A DNA stretch of 64,000 bases from DASXIF01 sp036498145 (GTDB taxonomy: Bacteria; Actinomycetota; Actinomycetes; Mycobacteriales; Jatrophihabitantaceae): positions 334,359 to 398,358 of the forward strand of contig CAVPSV010000005.1 of the NCBI GenBank assembly GCA_963708625.1, given 5' to 3'. This document shows, piece by piece, positions 18,126-28,963 of the stretch. The position numbers and the translations under genes are program-made. The notes beneath the pieces were generated by a model. That model saw only the letters and a program-made list of their open reading frames with translations, was not told the DNA's origin and made no database searches. Within the stretch, counting starts at the first letter, position 1, and each line of letters begins with the position of its first letter.

Positions 18126-19828
18126 GACGCACCTCCGCTGTTGGCCACGTCCACTGCGGCGGGTTCCCCGGTGACCTGCGCGGTGCGTGGGATCCGCAAC
18201 CAGTAGAAGGCGTGCCCGCCGAGGGTGAGCAGGTACGGCAGCTCGCCGATGCGGGGGAAATGCGTGCCACCGAGCAGTTCGATGGGTTCCACACCCTGCC
18301 ACGGACGCAGGTCCAGTTCGACCGGCTGCGCGAACCGGGACAGGTTGTTCACGCACAGCACGATGTCGTCGCCGAACTCGCGGACGAAGCTGAGCACAGA
18401 CGGGTTGCTACCCCCGATGTCGGCGAACGTACCCAGACCGAATGCGGGGTTCGCCTTTCTCAGCTGGATCATGCGGCGGGTCCAGTGCAGCAGTGACGAG
18501 CTGTTGCGGGTCTGTGATTCGACGTTGGTCACCTGATAGCCGTAGATGGAGTCCATGTTCACCGGCAGGTACAGCCGGCCGGGCTCACACGTCGAGAAGC
18601 CGGCGTTGCGGTCCGGGGTCCACTGCATCGGCGTGCGCACGCCGTCCCGGTCGCCGAGCCAGATGTTGTCGCCCATCCCGATCTCGTCGCCGTAATAGAG
18701 CACGGGGGATCCCGGCAGGGAGAGCAGTAGCGCGGTGAACAGTTCGATCTGATCGATGTCGTTCTCCAGCAGTGGCGCGAGCCGCCGCCGAATACCGATG
18801 TTCGCCTTCATCCGAGGATCCGTGGCGTACTCCGACCACATGTAGTCACGCTCGTCGTCGGTGACCATCTCCAGCGTCAGCTCGTCGTGATTGCGCAGGA
18901 AGATGCCCCACTGGCAGTTGGCGGGAATGGGCGGCGTCTGCGCCATGATCTCCGAGATGGGGTAGCGCGATTCGCGCCGCACCGCCATGAAGATGCGCGG
19001 CATCACCGGGAAGTGAAAAGCCATGTGGCACTCGTCGCCGCCGGTGGCCGGGTCACCGAAGTACTCCACGACATCGGCCGGCCACTGGTTCGCCTCGCAC
19101 AGCAGCACCCGGTCCGGGTAGTCGCGGTCCACCTCCTTGCGGATGCGCTTGAGGAAGTCGTGCGTCTCGGGCAGGTTCTCGCCGTTGGTGCCGTCGCGAA
19201 CGTAGAGGTAGGGCACCGCGTCCAGGCGAAAGCCGTCGACGCCGAGGTCGAGCCAGAACCGCAGTGCGTCCAGGATCGCCTGCTGCACATCGGGTGAGTC
19301 GAAGTTCAGGTCGGGCTGGTGGCCGAAGAACCGGTGCCAGAAGTACTGCTTGCGCACCGGGTCGAAGGTCCAGTTCGACGGCTCGGTGTCGACGAAGATG
19401 ACCCGTGCGTCCGGGTACTTGGTGTCATCGTCGCTCCAGATGTAGAAGTCGCCGTACGGCCCGTCCGGGTCCGATCGCGAGGCCTGGAACCACGGGTGCG
19501 CATCCGAGGTGTGGTTCATGACCACGTCGATGATCACCCGGATGCCGCGCTCGTGCGCGGCGTCCAGGAACGACTTGAAGTCCTCGATGGTGCCGAACTC
19601 CGGTAGCACGCCGGTGTAGTCGCTGACGTCATAACCGCCGTCGCGCAGCGGGGACGGGTAGAACGGCGGCAGCCACAGGCAGTCCACGCCCAGCCATTGC
19701 AGGTAGTCGAGCTTGTCCGCCAGCCCGCGCAGATCGCCGGTGCCGTCACCGTTGGAGTCGGAGAAGCCGCGAACCAGCACCTCGTAGAACACAGCCCGTT
19801 TGAACCACGCCGGGTCCGGAACAGTCAC
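18122..19828 (-). CDS. treS: Trehalose synthase (maltose alpha-D-glucosyltransferase)
   Basis: 568 aa, intact. A GH13 enzyme that interconverts trehalose and maltose. Visible motifs are GYDVSDYTGVLPEFGTIEDF, DVVMNHTSDAHPWFQ, the nucleophile region GVDGFRLDAVPYLYV, the acid/base VLLCEANQWPADVVEYFG and FLRNHDELTLEMV. A C-terminal beta domain follows (ELLGGTHFPRIGELPYLLTL). Start GTG 19826-19828 is preceded by GAGGAAG and follows glgE after 21 nt. With maltokinase and GlgE downstream and upstream, the operon converts trehalose to alpha-glucan. No trehalose biosynthesis genes (otsA/otsB, treY/treZ) are in the window. Confidence 0.96.
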   Translation of the reverse strand: MTVPDPAWFKRAVFYEVLVRGFSDSNGDGTGDLRGLADKLDYLQWLGVDCLWLPPFYPSPLRDGGYDVSDYTGVLPEFGTIEDFKSFLDAAHERGIRVIIDVVMNHTSDAHPWFQASRSDPDGPYGDFYIWSDDDTKYPDARVIFVDTEPSNWTFDPVRKQYFWHRFFGHQPDLNFDSPDVQQAILDALRFWLDLGVDGFRLDAVPYLYVRDGTNGENLPETHDFLKRIRKEVDRDYPDRVLLCEANQWPADVVEYFGDPATGGDECHMAFHFPVMPRIFMAVRRESRYPISEIMAQTPPIPANCQWGIFLRNHDELTLEMVTDDERDYMWSEYATDPRMKANIGIRRRLAPLLENDIDQIELFTALLLSLPGSPVLYYGDEIGMGDNIWLGDRDGVRTPMQWTPDRNAGFSTCEPGRLYLPVNMDSIYGYQVTNVESQTRNSSSLLHWTRRMIQLRKANPAFGLGTFADIGGSNPSVLSFVREFGDDIVLCVNNLSRFAQPVELDLRPWQGVEPIELLGGTHFPRIGELPYLLTLGGHAFYWLRIPRTAQVTGEPAAVDVANSGGAS

Positions 19829-19849
19829 GATTGCTTCCTCACAACCAGT

Positions 19850-21847
19850 TCAGGCATGCGGGCGGACGGCAAACACATGGGCAGGTTGGGCGTGCGGGTC
19901 GAGCCGGACGTAGTTCCGCTCGCCCCACTCGTAGTCGACGCCGGTGAGCAGATCGTGCGCGGTGAACCCGCAGTCCCAGTCCATGCCGAGAGCCTGGAGA
20001 TCAAGGGTGGTCGTCGCTTCCCGCATCTCGTGCGGATTGAGGTTGCACACGACCAGCACGGTGTCGCCGCTGGCCTCGTCCCGCTTGCTGAATGCGGTGA
20101 TGTCCTCGTTGTCGACCGGGTGGATGCGCAGGTTCCGCAGTTGGTGCAGCGCGGGGTGATCGCGCCGGATCCGGTTCAGGCGTGAGATGAGCGGTGCCAG
20201 CGAGCGGTTGTCCGCGATCGCGGCAGCGAAGTCACGGGGACGCAACTGGTACTTCTCCGAGTCCAGGTACTCCTCGCTGCCGGGGCGCAGATTCAGGTGT
20301 TCGTAGAGCTCGTAGCCGGAGTACACGCCCCACGTCGGCGAGATCATCGCGGCGAGCACGGCACGGATGGCGAACGCCGCCGGTCCACCGTGCACCAGGT
20401 AGTCGTGCAGGATGTCCGGGGTGTTGACGAAGAAGTTGGGACGCATGAACGCGGCCGTGCGCACCAGCTCGCGCGCGTAGGTCTCGAGTTCCTCCTTGGT
20501 GTTGCGCCAGGTGAAGTAGGTATAGGACTGCTGGAAGCCGATCTTCGCCAGTTCGTGCATCATCGCCGGGCGGGTGAATGCCTCGGCGAGGAACAGCACG
20601 TCCGGGTGGCTCTTCTTCACCTCGGCGATCAGCCACTGCCAGAAGTTGAGCGGCTTCGTATGCGGGTTGTCGACGCGGAAGATCGTCACGCCGGCACTGA
20701 TCCAGTGCTCGAGGATGCGCAGGCACTCGGCGTACAGGCCGGCGGGGTCGTTGTCGAAGTTGATGGGATAGATGTCCTGGTACTTCTTCGGCGGGTTCTC
20801 CGCGTAGGCGATCGTGCCGTCCGGCTTCGTGGTGAACCATTCGGGGTGGGCGGTGACCCACGGATGATCCGGTGCGGCCTGCAGCGCGAAGTCGAGGGCC
20901 ACCTCCATGTTCAGTTCCTTGGCCCGGCGCACGAACGCGGTGAAATCAGCCAGGCTGCCCAGTTCCGGGTGGATGGCGTCATGGCCACCGTCGCGAGAAC
21001 CGATGGCCCACGGCGAGCCGACATCCCAGGACGCCGCCACCAGGGCGTTGTTCGGGCCCTTGCGGTTCACTTCGCCGATCGGATGGATCGGCGGCAGGTA
21101 CACCACGTCGATGCCGAGCGAGGCGACATAGTCCAGATGCTCGGTGGCGTCCTTCAGGGTGCCGTGGCGGGCCGGCCGGGCCGGTGCGGTCGGGTCGCCG
21201 GCTAGCTCGGCACCGATCGAGCGGGGGAAGAACTCGTACCACGACCCGTACAGGGCACGGGCCCGGTCCACCCAGAGCGGATACCGCGGCGATGCGGTGA
21301 TCAGCTCGCGCAACGGATCGGCCGCGATCAACTGGTGCAGGTAGTCATCCAGCGCCGGCGCGACGCGATGGGGGAGGTCCAGGGCGGTGTCCCGCAGGGC
21401 GCGGGCCGCGGCCATCGCACGTGGCCGTTCGGGGCGCGGCAGCGTCCGGGCGAGCCGATCGAACAGGCGCGCGCCGATCTCCAGGTCATTGGTCAGGTCT
21501 GCACTGCCCTGACCGGCGTCGATCTTGACGGTGATCGTGTGCAGCCAGGTGGCGAGCGGGTCACTCCACGCCTCGATGGCAAAGCTCCACAGGCCGGTGC
21601 GGTCGGCCATGACGGTCGCGTGCCACCGGTCGGTGCCCGGCGTGCCGGGTCGCATCGTCGTCATCGTCGCCTTGCGGCCGGTCGGCCCACGCAACACGAC
21701 GCTCGCGCCCACCGCGTCGTGGCCCTCGCGGAAGACCGTCGCGCTGATCGGGAGCGGCTCACCGACCACCGCGCGGGCAGGGAATTCGGGTGCGACCGTC
21801 GAGCCGACGACAGGGGTGACGTCGCTGATGCCGAAGCGACCGACCAT
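19850..21847 (-). CDS. glgE: Alpha-1,4-glucan:maltose-1-phosphate maltosyltransferase
   Basis: 665 aa, intact GH13_3 enzyme. It extends alpha-1,4-glucan by transferring maltosyl units from maltose-1-phosphate. The N-terminal immunoglobulin-like domain (VVGEPLPISATVFREGHDAV) is followed by a helical insert and the barrel. The nucleophile is Asp393 in TIFRVDNPHTKPLNFWQWL and the acid/base is Glu422 in DVLFLAEAFTRPAMM; both match the family positions. ATG 21845-21847 has a -10 TAGGTT at 21854-21859, a leaderless-type start. It heads the glgE-treS-mak-glgB operon and is divergent from glgP with only 63 nt between the two start codons. Confidence 0.97.
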   Translation of the reverse strand: MVGRFGISDVTPVVGSTVAPEFPARAVVGEPLPISATVFREGHDAVGASVVLRGPTGRKATMTTMRPGTPGTDRWHATVMADRTGLWSFAIEAWSDPLATWLHTITVKIDAGQGSADLTNDLEIGARLFDRLARTLPRPERPRAMAAARALRDTALDLPHRVAPALDDYLHQLIAADPLRELITASPRYPLWVDRARALYGSWYEFFPRSIGAELAGDPTAPARPARHGTLKDATEHLDYVASLGIDVVYLPPIHPIGEVNRKGPNNALVAASWDVGSPWAIGSRDGGHDAIHPELGSLADFTAFVRRAKELNMEVALDFALQAAPDHPWVTAHPEWFTTKPDGTIAYAENPPKKYQDIYPINFDNDPAGLYAECLRILEHWISAGVTIFRVDNPHTKPLNFWQWLIAEVKKSHPDVLFLAEAFTRPAMMHELAKIGFQQSYTYFTWRNTKEELETYARELVRTAAFMRPNFFVNTPDILHDYLVHGGPAAFAIRAVLAAMISPTWGVYSGYELYEHLNLRPGSEEYLDSEKYQLRPRDFAAAIADNRSLAPLISRLNRIRRDHPALHQLRNLRIHPVDNEDITAFSKRDEASGDTVLVVCNLNPHEMREATTTLDLQALGMDWDCGFTAHDLLTGVDYEWGERNYVRLDPHAQPAHVFAVRPHA

Positions 21848-21853
21848 GGCTCC

Positions 21854-21859
21854 AACCTA
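21854..21859 (-). promoter_or_regulatory. -10 element TAGGTT for the glgE operon
   Basis: On the minus strand TAGGTT is followed by 6 nt and ATG 21847. GGAG immediately before the ATG is too close to act as a normal Shine-Dalgarno, which favours a leaderless transcript. Confidence 0.5.
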
Positions 21860-21897
21860 CCCAGTGGGCTCGCCCCGTAAGCCTTTCCGGTGGGTGC

Positions 21898-21903
21898 TAG
21901 CGT
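21898..21903 (+). promoter_or_regulatory. -10 element TAGCGT for glgP
   Basis: TAGCGT is followed by 7 nt and GTG 21911. It fixes the glgP start and gives a back-to-back promoter pair with glgE in a 63-nt gap. Confidence 0.5.
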
Positions 21904-21910
21904 CCGGTCC

Positions 21911-24463
21911 GTGAAGGCCCTGCGACGCCTGACGGTACGTGCCGCTTTTCCGCCCGAGATCGGTGCGCTGGGCGAGATCGTGGACAACCTCAGATGGTCC
22001 TGGCATCCCGATTCGCTGGATCTGCTCGAGTCCGTCGACCCCGAGCTGTGGGAGTCCTGTGGGCATGACCCGTCTCGAATGCTCGGCGAGGTGCGGCCGG
22101 AGCGGCTGGCCACGCTCGCCCGCGACCGTCGCTTCGTGCGTGCGCTGAACGATCTGCGCGAGGACCTCAACGACTACCTGACTGCGCCGCGGTGGTACCA
22201 GGACCGCCAGGCGGATCAGGCGTCGTTGCCGTCCTCGATCGCCTACTTCTCGCCCGAGTTCGGCATCACGGAGGTGCTGCCGCAATATTCTGGCGGGCTC
22301 GGCATCCTCGCCGGTGATCACCTCAAGGCCGCCAGCGATCTCGGCGTCCCGATCATCGGGGTCGGCCTGCTGTACCGGGCCGGCTACTTCCGTCAATCGC
22401 TGTCGCGTGACGGGTGGCAACTGGAGCATTACCCGGCGCTGGACCCTCGTGGCATGCCGATCCGTGCGCTCGTCGACGCAGACGGCACCCCGGTACGGGT
22501 GTCGTTGGCGTTGCCCCACGGGCGTTCGTTGTGGGCCCAGGTGTGGGTGGTCAAGGTCGGACGGGTGCCGCTGCTGCTGCTCGACAGCGACATCGAGGAG
22601 AACGACGTGGCCGCGCGCCAGATCACCGATCGGCTCTACGGCGGCGGCAAGGAACACCGGTTGGAGCAGGAGCTGCTGCTCGGCGTCGGCGGGGTGCGGG
22701 CCATCCGCGCCTATTGCGCCGTCACGGCAACGGCCGCACCGCAGGTGTTCCACACCAACGAAGGGCATGCCGGTTTTCTCGGCGTCGAGCGCATCCGCGA
22801 ACTGATGGAGGGCGCGCAGCTGAGTTTCGACCAGGCGCTGCAGGCGGTGCGGGCCGGCACCGTGTTCACCACGCACACGCCGGTGCCCGCCGGCATCGAC
22901 CGCTTCGAGCGAGACCTGGTCGCGGCGCATCTGACCCGGCTTGCCGGGGTGCCCGCCGAGCGCGTGCTGGACCTCGGTGCCGAAGCCGATCCGGCCATGT
23001 TCAACATGGCGCACATGGGGTTGCGGTTGGGCCAGCGCGCCAACGGCGTGTCCCGTCTGCACGGCGAGGTAAGCCGGGAGATGTTCGCCGACCTGTGGCC
23101 CGGGTTCGACCCGCAAGAGGTGCCGATCAGCTCCATCACCAACGGGGTGCACGCGCCGACCTGGATGGCCCGCGACGTGCTTCAGGTGGCCGAGCGCGAG
23201 GTGGGCGCGGAGGTGTTGGCGATCGGCGACGGCTGGGACGCCATCGACCGGGTCGGCGACGGCGAGCTCTGGCGCGTGCGCCGGGACCTGCGCGAGCGAC
23301 TGGTCGACGAGGTGCGCCGCCGGGTCCGGCTGTCCGGGCTGCAGCGCGGGATGAGTGCGGCCGAGCTGGGCTGGACAGCGTCGATCTTCGACTCGGATGT
23401 GCTGACCATCGGCTTCGCCCGTCGCGTGCCGTCCTACAAGCGCCTGACGCTGATGCGGCGGGACCCGGAGCGACTGCGCGCGATCCTGCTCGATCCGGAC
23501 CGGCCGGTCCAGATCGTGATCGCCGGCAAGAGCCATCCGGCCGACGACGGCGGCAAGCAGCTGATCGCGCAGATGGTGCAATTCGCCGACGATCCCGCGG
23601 TTCGGCATCGGATCGCATTCCTGCCGGATTACGACATCGCGATGGCGCGCTATCTGTACTGGGGCGTGGACGTCTGGCTGAACAATCCGCTGCGTCCGCT
23701 CGAGGCGTGCGGTACGTCGGGCATGAAGGCGGCGCTGAACGGTGCGCTGAACCTCTCGATCCGCGACGGCTGGTGGGACGAGTGGTTCGACGGCGAGAAC
23801 GGATGGGCCATTCCGTCGGCCGATGGCCTGGCCGATCCGGACCGGCGCGACGACCTGGAGTCGGCCGCGCTCTACGACCTGATTTCATCGCAGGTCGCGC
23901 CGCGCTTCTACGACCGCGACGGCAACGGGATCCCAACGCGGTGGGTGCAGATGGTCCGGCACACGCTCAAGTCGCTCGGGCCAAAGGTGCTGGCCACCCG
24001 CATGGTGCGCGACTACGTCCGCGAGCTGTACGAACCAGCCGCGGCCTCCTCGGCCCGGATGCAGGCGGACGGCTTCCGGGGCGCCAAGGAACTGGCTCGG
24101 TGGCGCGCCGACGTGCTCGCCGCGTGGCCCGGTGTGCGCGTGCTGCACGTCGACTCGATGCTCGACAGCGATCACTCACAGCTCGGCGGAGTGCTGACGC
24201 TGCGTGCGGAAGTGGCGTTGAACACATTGCAGCCGGACGATGTCGACGTCGAGGCGGTCTATGGGTCGGTGGACGGCGACGACACGCTGACCCACACGGA
24301 GACGGTTTCGTTGAAATCCGTGGAGACGTTCGACGGGATCTGCCGCTACGAGGGGGAGGTTCCGCTGCAGCGAACCGGCGCCTTCGGCTACACGGTGCGG
24401 GTGCTGCCCAGGCACGAGTTGCTCGCGTCCCCGGCGGAGCTGGGCGTCATCGCGGTTGCGTAG
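21911..24463 (+). CDS. glgP: Alpha-glucan phosphorylase
   Basis: 850 aa, intact. A GT35 enzyme that releases glucose-1-phosphate from alpha-glucan using PLP. It belongs to the actinobacterial/archaeal-type subfamily with the N-terminal VKALRRLTVRAAFPPEIGAL. Key segments are AYFSPEFGITEVLPQYSGGL, VFHTNEGHAGFLGVERIREL, ITNGVHAPTWMARDVLQ and the PLP-lysine region EACGTSGMKAALNGALNLS. GTG 21911 is chosen over upstream GTG 21890 because of the -10 at 21898. It is divergent from the glgE operon, so synthesis and breakdown of the glucan are controlled from one intergenic region. The C-terminal domain (about 730-850) is a beta-rich appendage of unknown role. Confidence 0.95.
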   Translation: MKALRRLTVRAAFPPEIGALGEIVDNLRWSWHPDSLDLLESVDPELWESCGHDPSRMLGEVRPERLATLARDRRFVRALNDLREDLNDYLTAPRWYQDRQADQASLPSSIAYFSPEFGITEVLPQYSGGLGILAGDHLKAASDLGVPIIGVGLLYRAGYFRQSLSRDGWQLEHYPALDPRGMPIRALVDADGTPVRVSLALPHGRSLWAQVWVVKVGRVPLLLLDSDIEENDVAARQITDRLYGGGKEHRLEQELLLGVGGVRAIRAYCAVTATAAPQVFHTNEGHAGFLGVERIRELMEGAQLSFDQALQAVRAGTVFTTHTPVPAGIDRFERDLVAAHLTRLAGVPAERVLDLGAEADPAMFNMAHMGLRLGQRANGVSRLHGEVSREMFADLWPGFDPQEVPISSITNGVHAPTWMARDVLQVAEREVGAEVLAIGDGWDAIDRVGDGELWRVRRDLRERLVDEVRRRVRLSGLQRGMSAAELGWTASIFDSDVLTIGFARRVPSYKRLTLMRRDPERLRAILLDPDRPVQIVIAGKSHPADDGGKQLIAQMVQFADDPAVRHRIAFLPDYDIAMARYLYWGVDVWLNNPLRPLEACGTSGMKAALNGALNLSIRDGWWDEWFDGENGWAIPSADGLADPDRRDDLESAALYDLISSQVAPRFYDRDGNGIPTRWVQMVRHTLKSLGPKVLATRMVRDYVRELYEPAAASSARMQADGFRGAKELARWRADVLAAWPGVRVLHVDSMLDSDHSQLGGVLTLRAEVALNTLQPDDVDVEAVYGSVDGDDTLTHTETVSLKSVETFDGICRYEGEVPLQRTGAFGYTVRVLPRHELLASPAELGVIAVA

Positions 24464-24495
24464 AGATTAACTAACGAAAACCACACGGTCCGGAT

Positions 24496-24526
24496 TTGCC
24501 AATTGTTGGGAATGTGTGAGGATACT
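24496..24526 (+). promoter_or_regulatory. Possible promoter TTGCCA-N19-GATACT
   Basis: This lies in the AT-richer gap between glgP and the secreted protein. The spacer is longer than the ideal 17 bp, so this is tentative. Confidence 0.3.
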
Positions 24527-24567
24527 TTCACAGGCGAATTAGCGCCTTTTTGATGGGCAGGGGCTTG

Positions 24568-25836
24568 ATGAAACTTCGTATCCCACTCACGCTCGCCACG
24601 ATCTGTGCGGGCGTTGTAGCCACAGTCGGTGTTACCGCGGGACCCGCGGGTGCCGCAGACGTATTCGAGATGGTGGGCTGGTCCGGCGGCTCGATCGTGC
24701 ACGCCGTGAACGGCACCGTCACCTCCGCATTGACGGCGGCATCCTCCATCGAAGGCCCCAGACTTCAAACCGACACCAACAGCGCGGCGTCGATCAACGT
24801 TGCGGACCTGGTCCAGGCCGGTGCAGTGTCCACGTCGACCTCTTCGTTCGCCATCCCGGGCGGCGTCGAGGTCCTCTCGCACGCGCGCACTGCCGGGGTC
24901 AGCCTGCTCGGTGGGGCCATCAAGGTCGACGCGGTGGACACGTTCGCGACATCGACCTATATCGACGGTCTCACCTCCAGTGACACGTTCACGACCCTCG
25001 TCGGCCTGCATGTCGCCGGCAAGAAGATTCCGGTCAATATCCCGAAGAACTTCCAGATCAACATCCCGAACATCGCCCGGTTGATCCTGAACGTGCAGTA
25101 CACGGTTCAGCAGGACGGTGCGGTGATGACCCAGGGTGCGGGCCTGTACTTGAGCCTGCTCAAGCCACGTGGCCAGAACGCGATCGGTGCCGAGGTCATG
25201 CTGAACCCGACCTACTCGGCCATTCAGCTCGTCAACCCGACACTGAACCACTACGTGGCCGGCCATGCATACGGCTCGCGGATCACCGCGGGTGTCGGGC
25301 AACTGGTGAACATCCAGTCCGACCCGACCGCGCCGATCTCGATGCCGGGCGGCGGCACCAACGGTGTGACGAACTACAACACCATCGCCGCGGCTGATCT
25401 CGCTCCGCTGCTGCAGGTGGGTGCGGTGACGACATCGGCCACCGGGACAGATACCAGTTCGGTCCTCGACGCCACTACGACGTCGGAGATCGCCGGGCTG
25501 AACCTGTTGAACGGATTGATCAAGGTCGACGCGATCAAGGTGACGGCACACGCGCACGGCACAGTGAACGGCTCCGGTGCGTTGACATCACCGTTCACCG
25601 ACGGCAGCGCAACGCTGGTGAACCTGATCATCGCCGGCAAGAAGATCTCGCTGAACACCTCACCGAACACGGTGATCAATGTGCTGAACCTCGGCACGAT
25701 CACGATCGACTCGATCCAGAGCACCTCCACTGCGATCCTCGTCAAGGCGCTGGACATCAAGATCTCCACCGCACAGGCCGGCTTGCCGGTGGGTGCGGAG
25801 ATCCAGCTCGGCGTGGCCTCGGCGTCGGTGCACTGA
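24568..25836 (+). CDS. Secreted choice-of-anchor-P-like protein with internal duplication
   Basis: 422 aa. The Sec signal peptide MKLRIPLTLATICAGVVATV ends at an AGA-type site near residue 30 (AGPAGA-ADVFE). The mature protein is beta-rich and contains two similar units: residues ~65-165 with GVSLLGGAIKVDAVDTFATS and LVGLHVAGKKIPVNI, and residues ~280-385 with GLNLLNGLIKVDAIKVTAHA and LVNLIIAGKKISLNT. This repeat pattern matches the choice-of-anchor-P family of exported actinobacterial proteins, of unknown function. ATG 24568 follows AGGGG; TTG 24550 and ATG 24553 are in-frame alternatives without signal-peptide support. It is followed by a strong terminator and is probably monocistronic. Cell-surface or extracellular. 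Confidence 0.75.
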   Translation: MKLRIPLTLATICAGVVATVGVTAGPAGAADVFEMVGWSGGSIVHAVNGTVTSALTAASSIEGPRLQTDTNSAASINVADLVQAGAVSTSTSSFAIPGGVEVLSHARTAGVSLLGGAIKVDAVDTFATSTYIDGLTSSDTFTTLVGLHVAGKKIPVNIPKNFQINIPNIARLILNVQYTVQQDGAVMTQGAGLYLSLLKPRGQNAIGAEVMLNPTYSAIQLVNPTLNHYVAGHAYGSRITAGVGQLVNIQSDPTAPISMPGGGTNGVTNYNTIAAADLAPLLQVGAVTTSATGTDTSSVLDATTTSEIAGLNLLNGLIKVDAIKVTAHAHGTVNGSGALTSPFTDGSATLVNLIIAGKKISLNTSPNTVINVLNLGTITIDSIQSTSTAILVKALDIKISTAQAGLPVGAEIQLGVASASVH

Positions 25837-25860
25837 TCGATCAGCTCCTCAGCACGTAGC

Positions 25861-25892
25861 AGCGAGGCCCCGGCATCAGCCGGGGCCTCGCT
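25861..25892. terminator. Strong hairpin terminator
   Basis: AGCGAGGCCCCGGC, loop ATCA, GCCGGGGCCTCGCT: a 14-bp perfect stem followed by TCGTGCTT. It lies between the secreted protein and the convergent HAD gene and can serve both strands. Confidence 0.85.
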
Positions 25893-25903
25893 TCGTGCTT
25901 GCC

Positions 25904-26674
25904 TCAGATGAGTTCGATGGCGTCGGCGATGGAGTCCAGGACTCGGCCGGGACGGTACGGGTAGCGGGCGATGTCCGTGGCCCGGGTCGACCCGCTCAGC
26001 ACCAAGATGGTGTCCAGCCCGGCCTCGATGCCGGCGACGATGTCGGTGTCCATCCGGTCGCCGACCATCACCGTGTTCTCCGAGTGCGCCTCGATCTTGT
26101 TCAATGCGCTGCGGAACATCATCGGGTTCGGCTTGCCCACGAAGTACGGCTGCCGTCCGGTGGCCTTCGTGATCAGCGCCGCGACCGATCCGGTGGCCGG
26201 GATGGGGCCTTCGGCCGACGGTCCGGTGACGTCCGGATTGGTGGCGATGAATCGGGCACCGTCGCCGATCAGGCGGATCGCCTGGGTGATCGCCTCGAAC
26301 GAATAGGTCCGGGTCTCGCCGAGGATGACGAAGTCCGGGTCGCGATCGGTGAGCGTGTAGCCGACCTCGTGCATCGCGGTGGTCATGCCGGCCTCGCCGA
26401 TGACATACGCGGATCCGCCGGGCAACTGGTCGCTCAGGAACGTCGCGGTCGCGAGTGCGGAGGTCCAGATCGCCTCCTCCGGCACGGACAGCCCGGAGCG
26501 CGCCAGCCGCGCGGCCAGGTCGCGCGGGGTGAAGATCGAGTTATTGGTGAGCACGAGGAAGCGCCGCTGCCGCTCGACCAGCCGGGCCAGGAACTCCACG
26601 GCACCGGGCAACGCGTGCTCCTCGCGCACCAGCACGCCGTCCATGTCGGTGAGCCAGCACTCGTGCGTGCGCAT
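25904..26674 (-). CDS. HAD-IIA family sugar-phosphatase-like hydrolase (NagD-like)
   Basis: 256 aa, intact. Haloacid dehalogenase superfamily, subfamily IIA. The nucleophile motif is WLTDMDGVLV (DxD), motif II is FLVLTNNS, motif III lysine is in YFVGKPNPMMF and motif IV is MVGDRMDTDIVAG. These Mg-dependent enzymes dephosphorylate small phosphorylated metabolites; the substrate here is unknown. The start at 26674 has no obvious Shine-Dalgarno; GACACT lies 6 nt upstream. It lies 26 nt downstream of glgX on the same strand and is likely co-transcribed with it, which would suit removal of a sugar phosphate, but that link is inference. Confidence 0.85.
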   Translation of the reverse strand: MRTHECWLTDMDGVLVREEHALPGAVEFLARLVERQRRFLVLTNNSIFTPRDLAARLARSGLSVPEEAIWTSALATATFLSDQLPGGSAYVIGEAGMTTAMHEVGYTLTDRDPDFVILGETRTYSFEAITQAIRLIGDGARFIATNPDVTGPSAEGPIPATGSVAALITKATGRQPYFVGKPNPMMFRSALNKIEAHSENTVMVGDRMDTDIVAGIEAGLDTILVLSGSTRATDIARYPYRPGRVLDSIADAIELI

Positions 26675-26700
26675 GCGGCAAGTGTCGCAGGGTCAGCCGA

Positions 26701-28824
<2,124 letters not shown>

Positions 28825-28831
28825 CTGCCGG

Positions 28832-28837
28832 ATGTTA
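28832..28837 (-). promoter_or_regulatory. -10 element TAACAT for glgX
   Basis: On the minus strand TAACAT is followed by 7 nt and ATG 28824. Same leaderless layout as glgE and glgP. Confidence 0.5.
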
Positions 28838-28963
28838 GCCGTCGCCGCTCGGCGTCGACATTCTCAGTCAGTGCACGGGAAGATCTCAGGTGGCGGCACA
28901 TTGGGCACACTTGAGTAGACCTCGACCGCGAGATCCGCGGACGAACGAGGGAGAGTCGACATC

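Noticed and set aside
21857..23608. 583-aa minus-strand open frame
   Set aside because: Lies wholly opposite glgP, has no domain features and is rich in His/Arg as expected of a shadow.
22414..24474. 686-aa plus-strand open frame inside glgP
   Set aside because: Second frame of glgP with no family motifs; glgP itself is intact.
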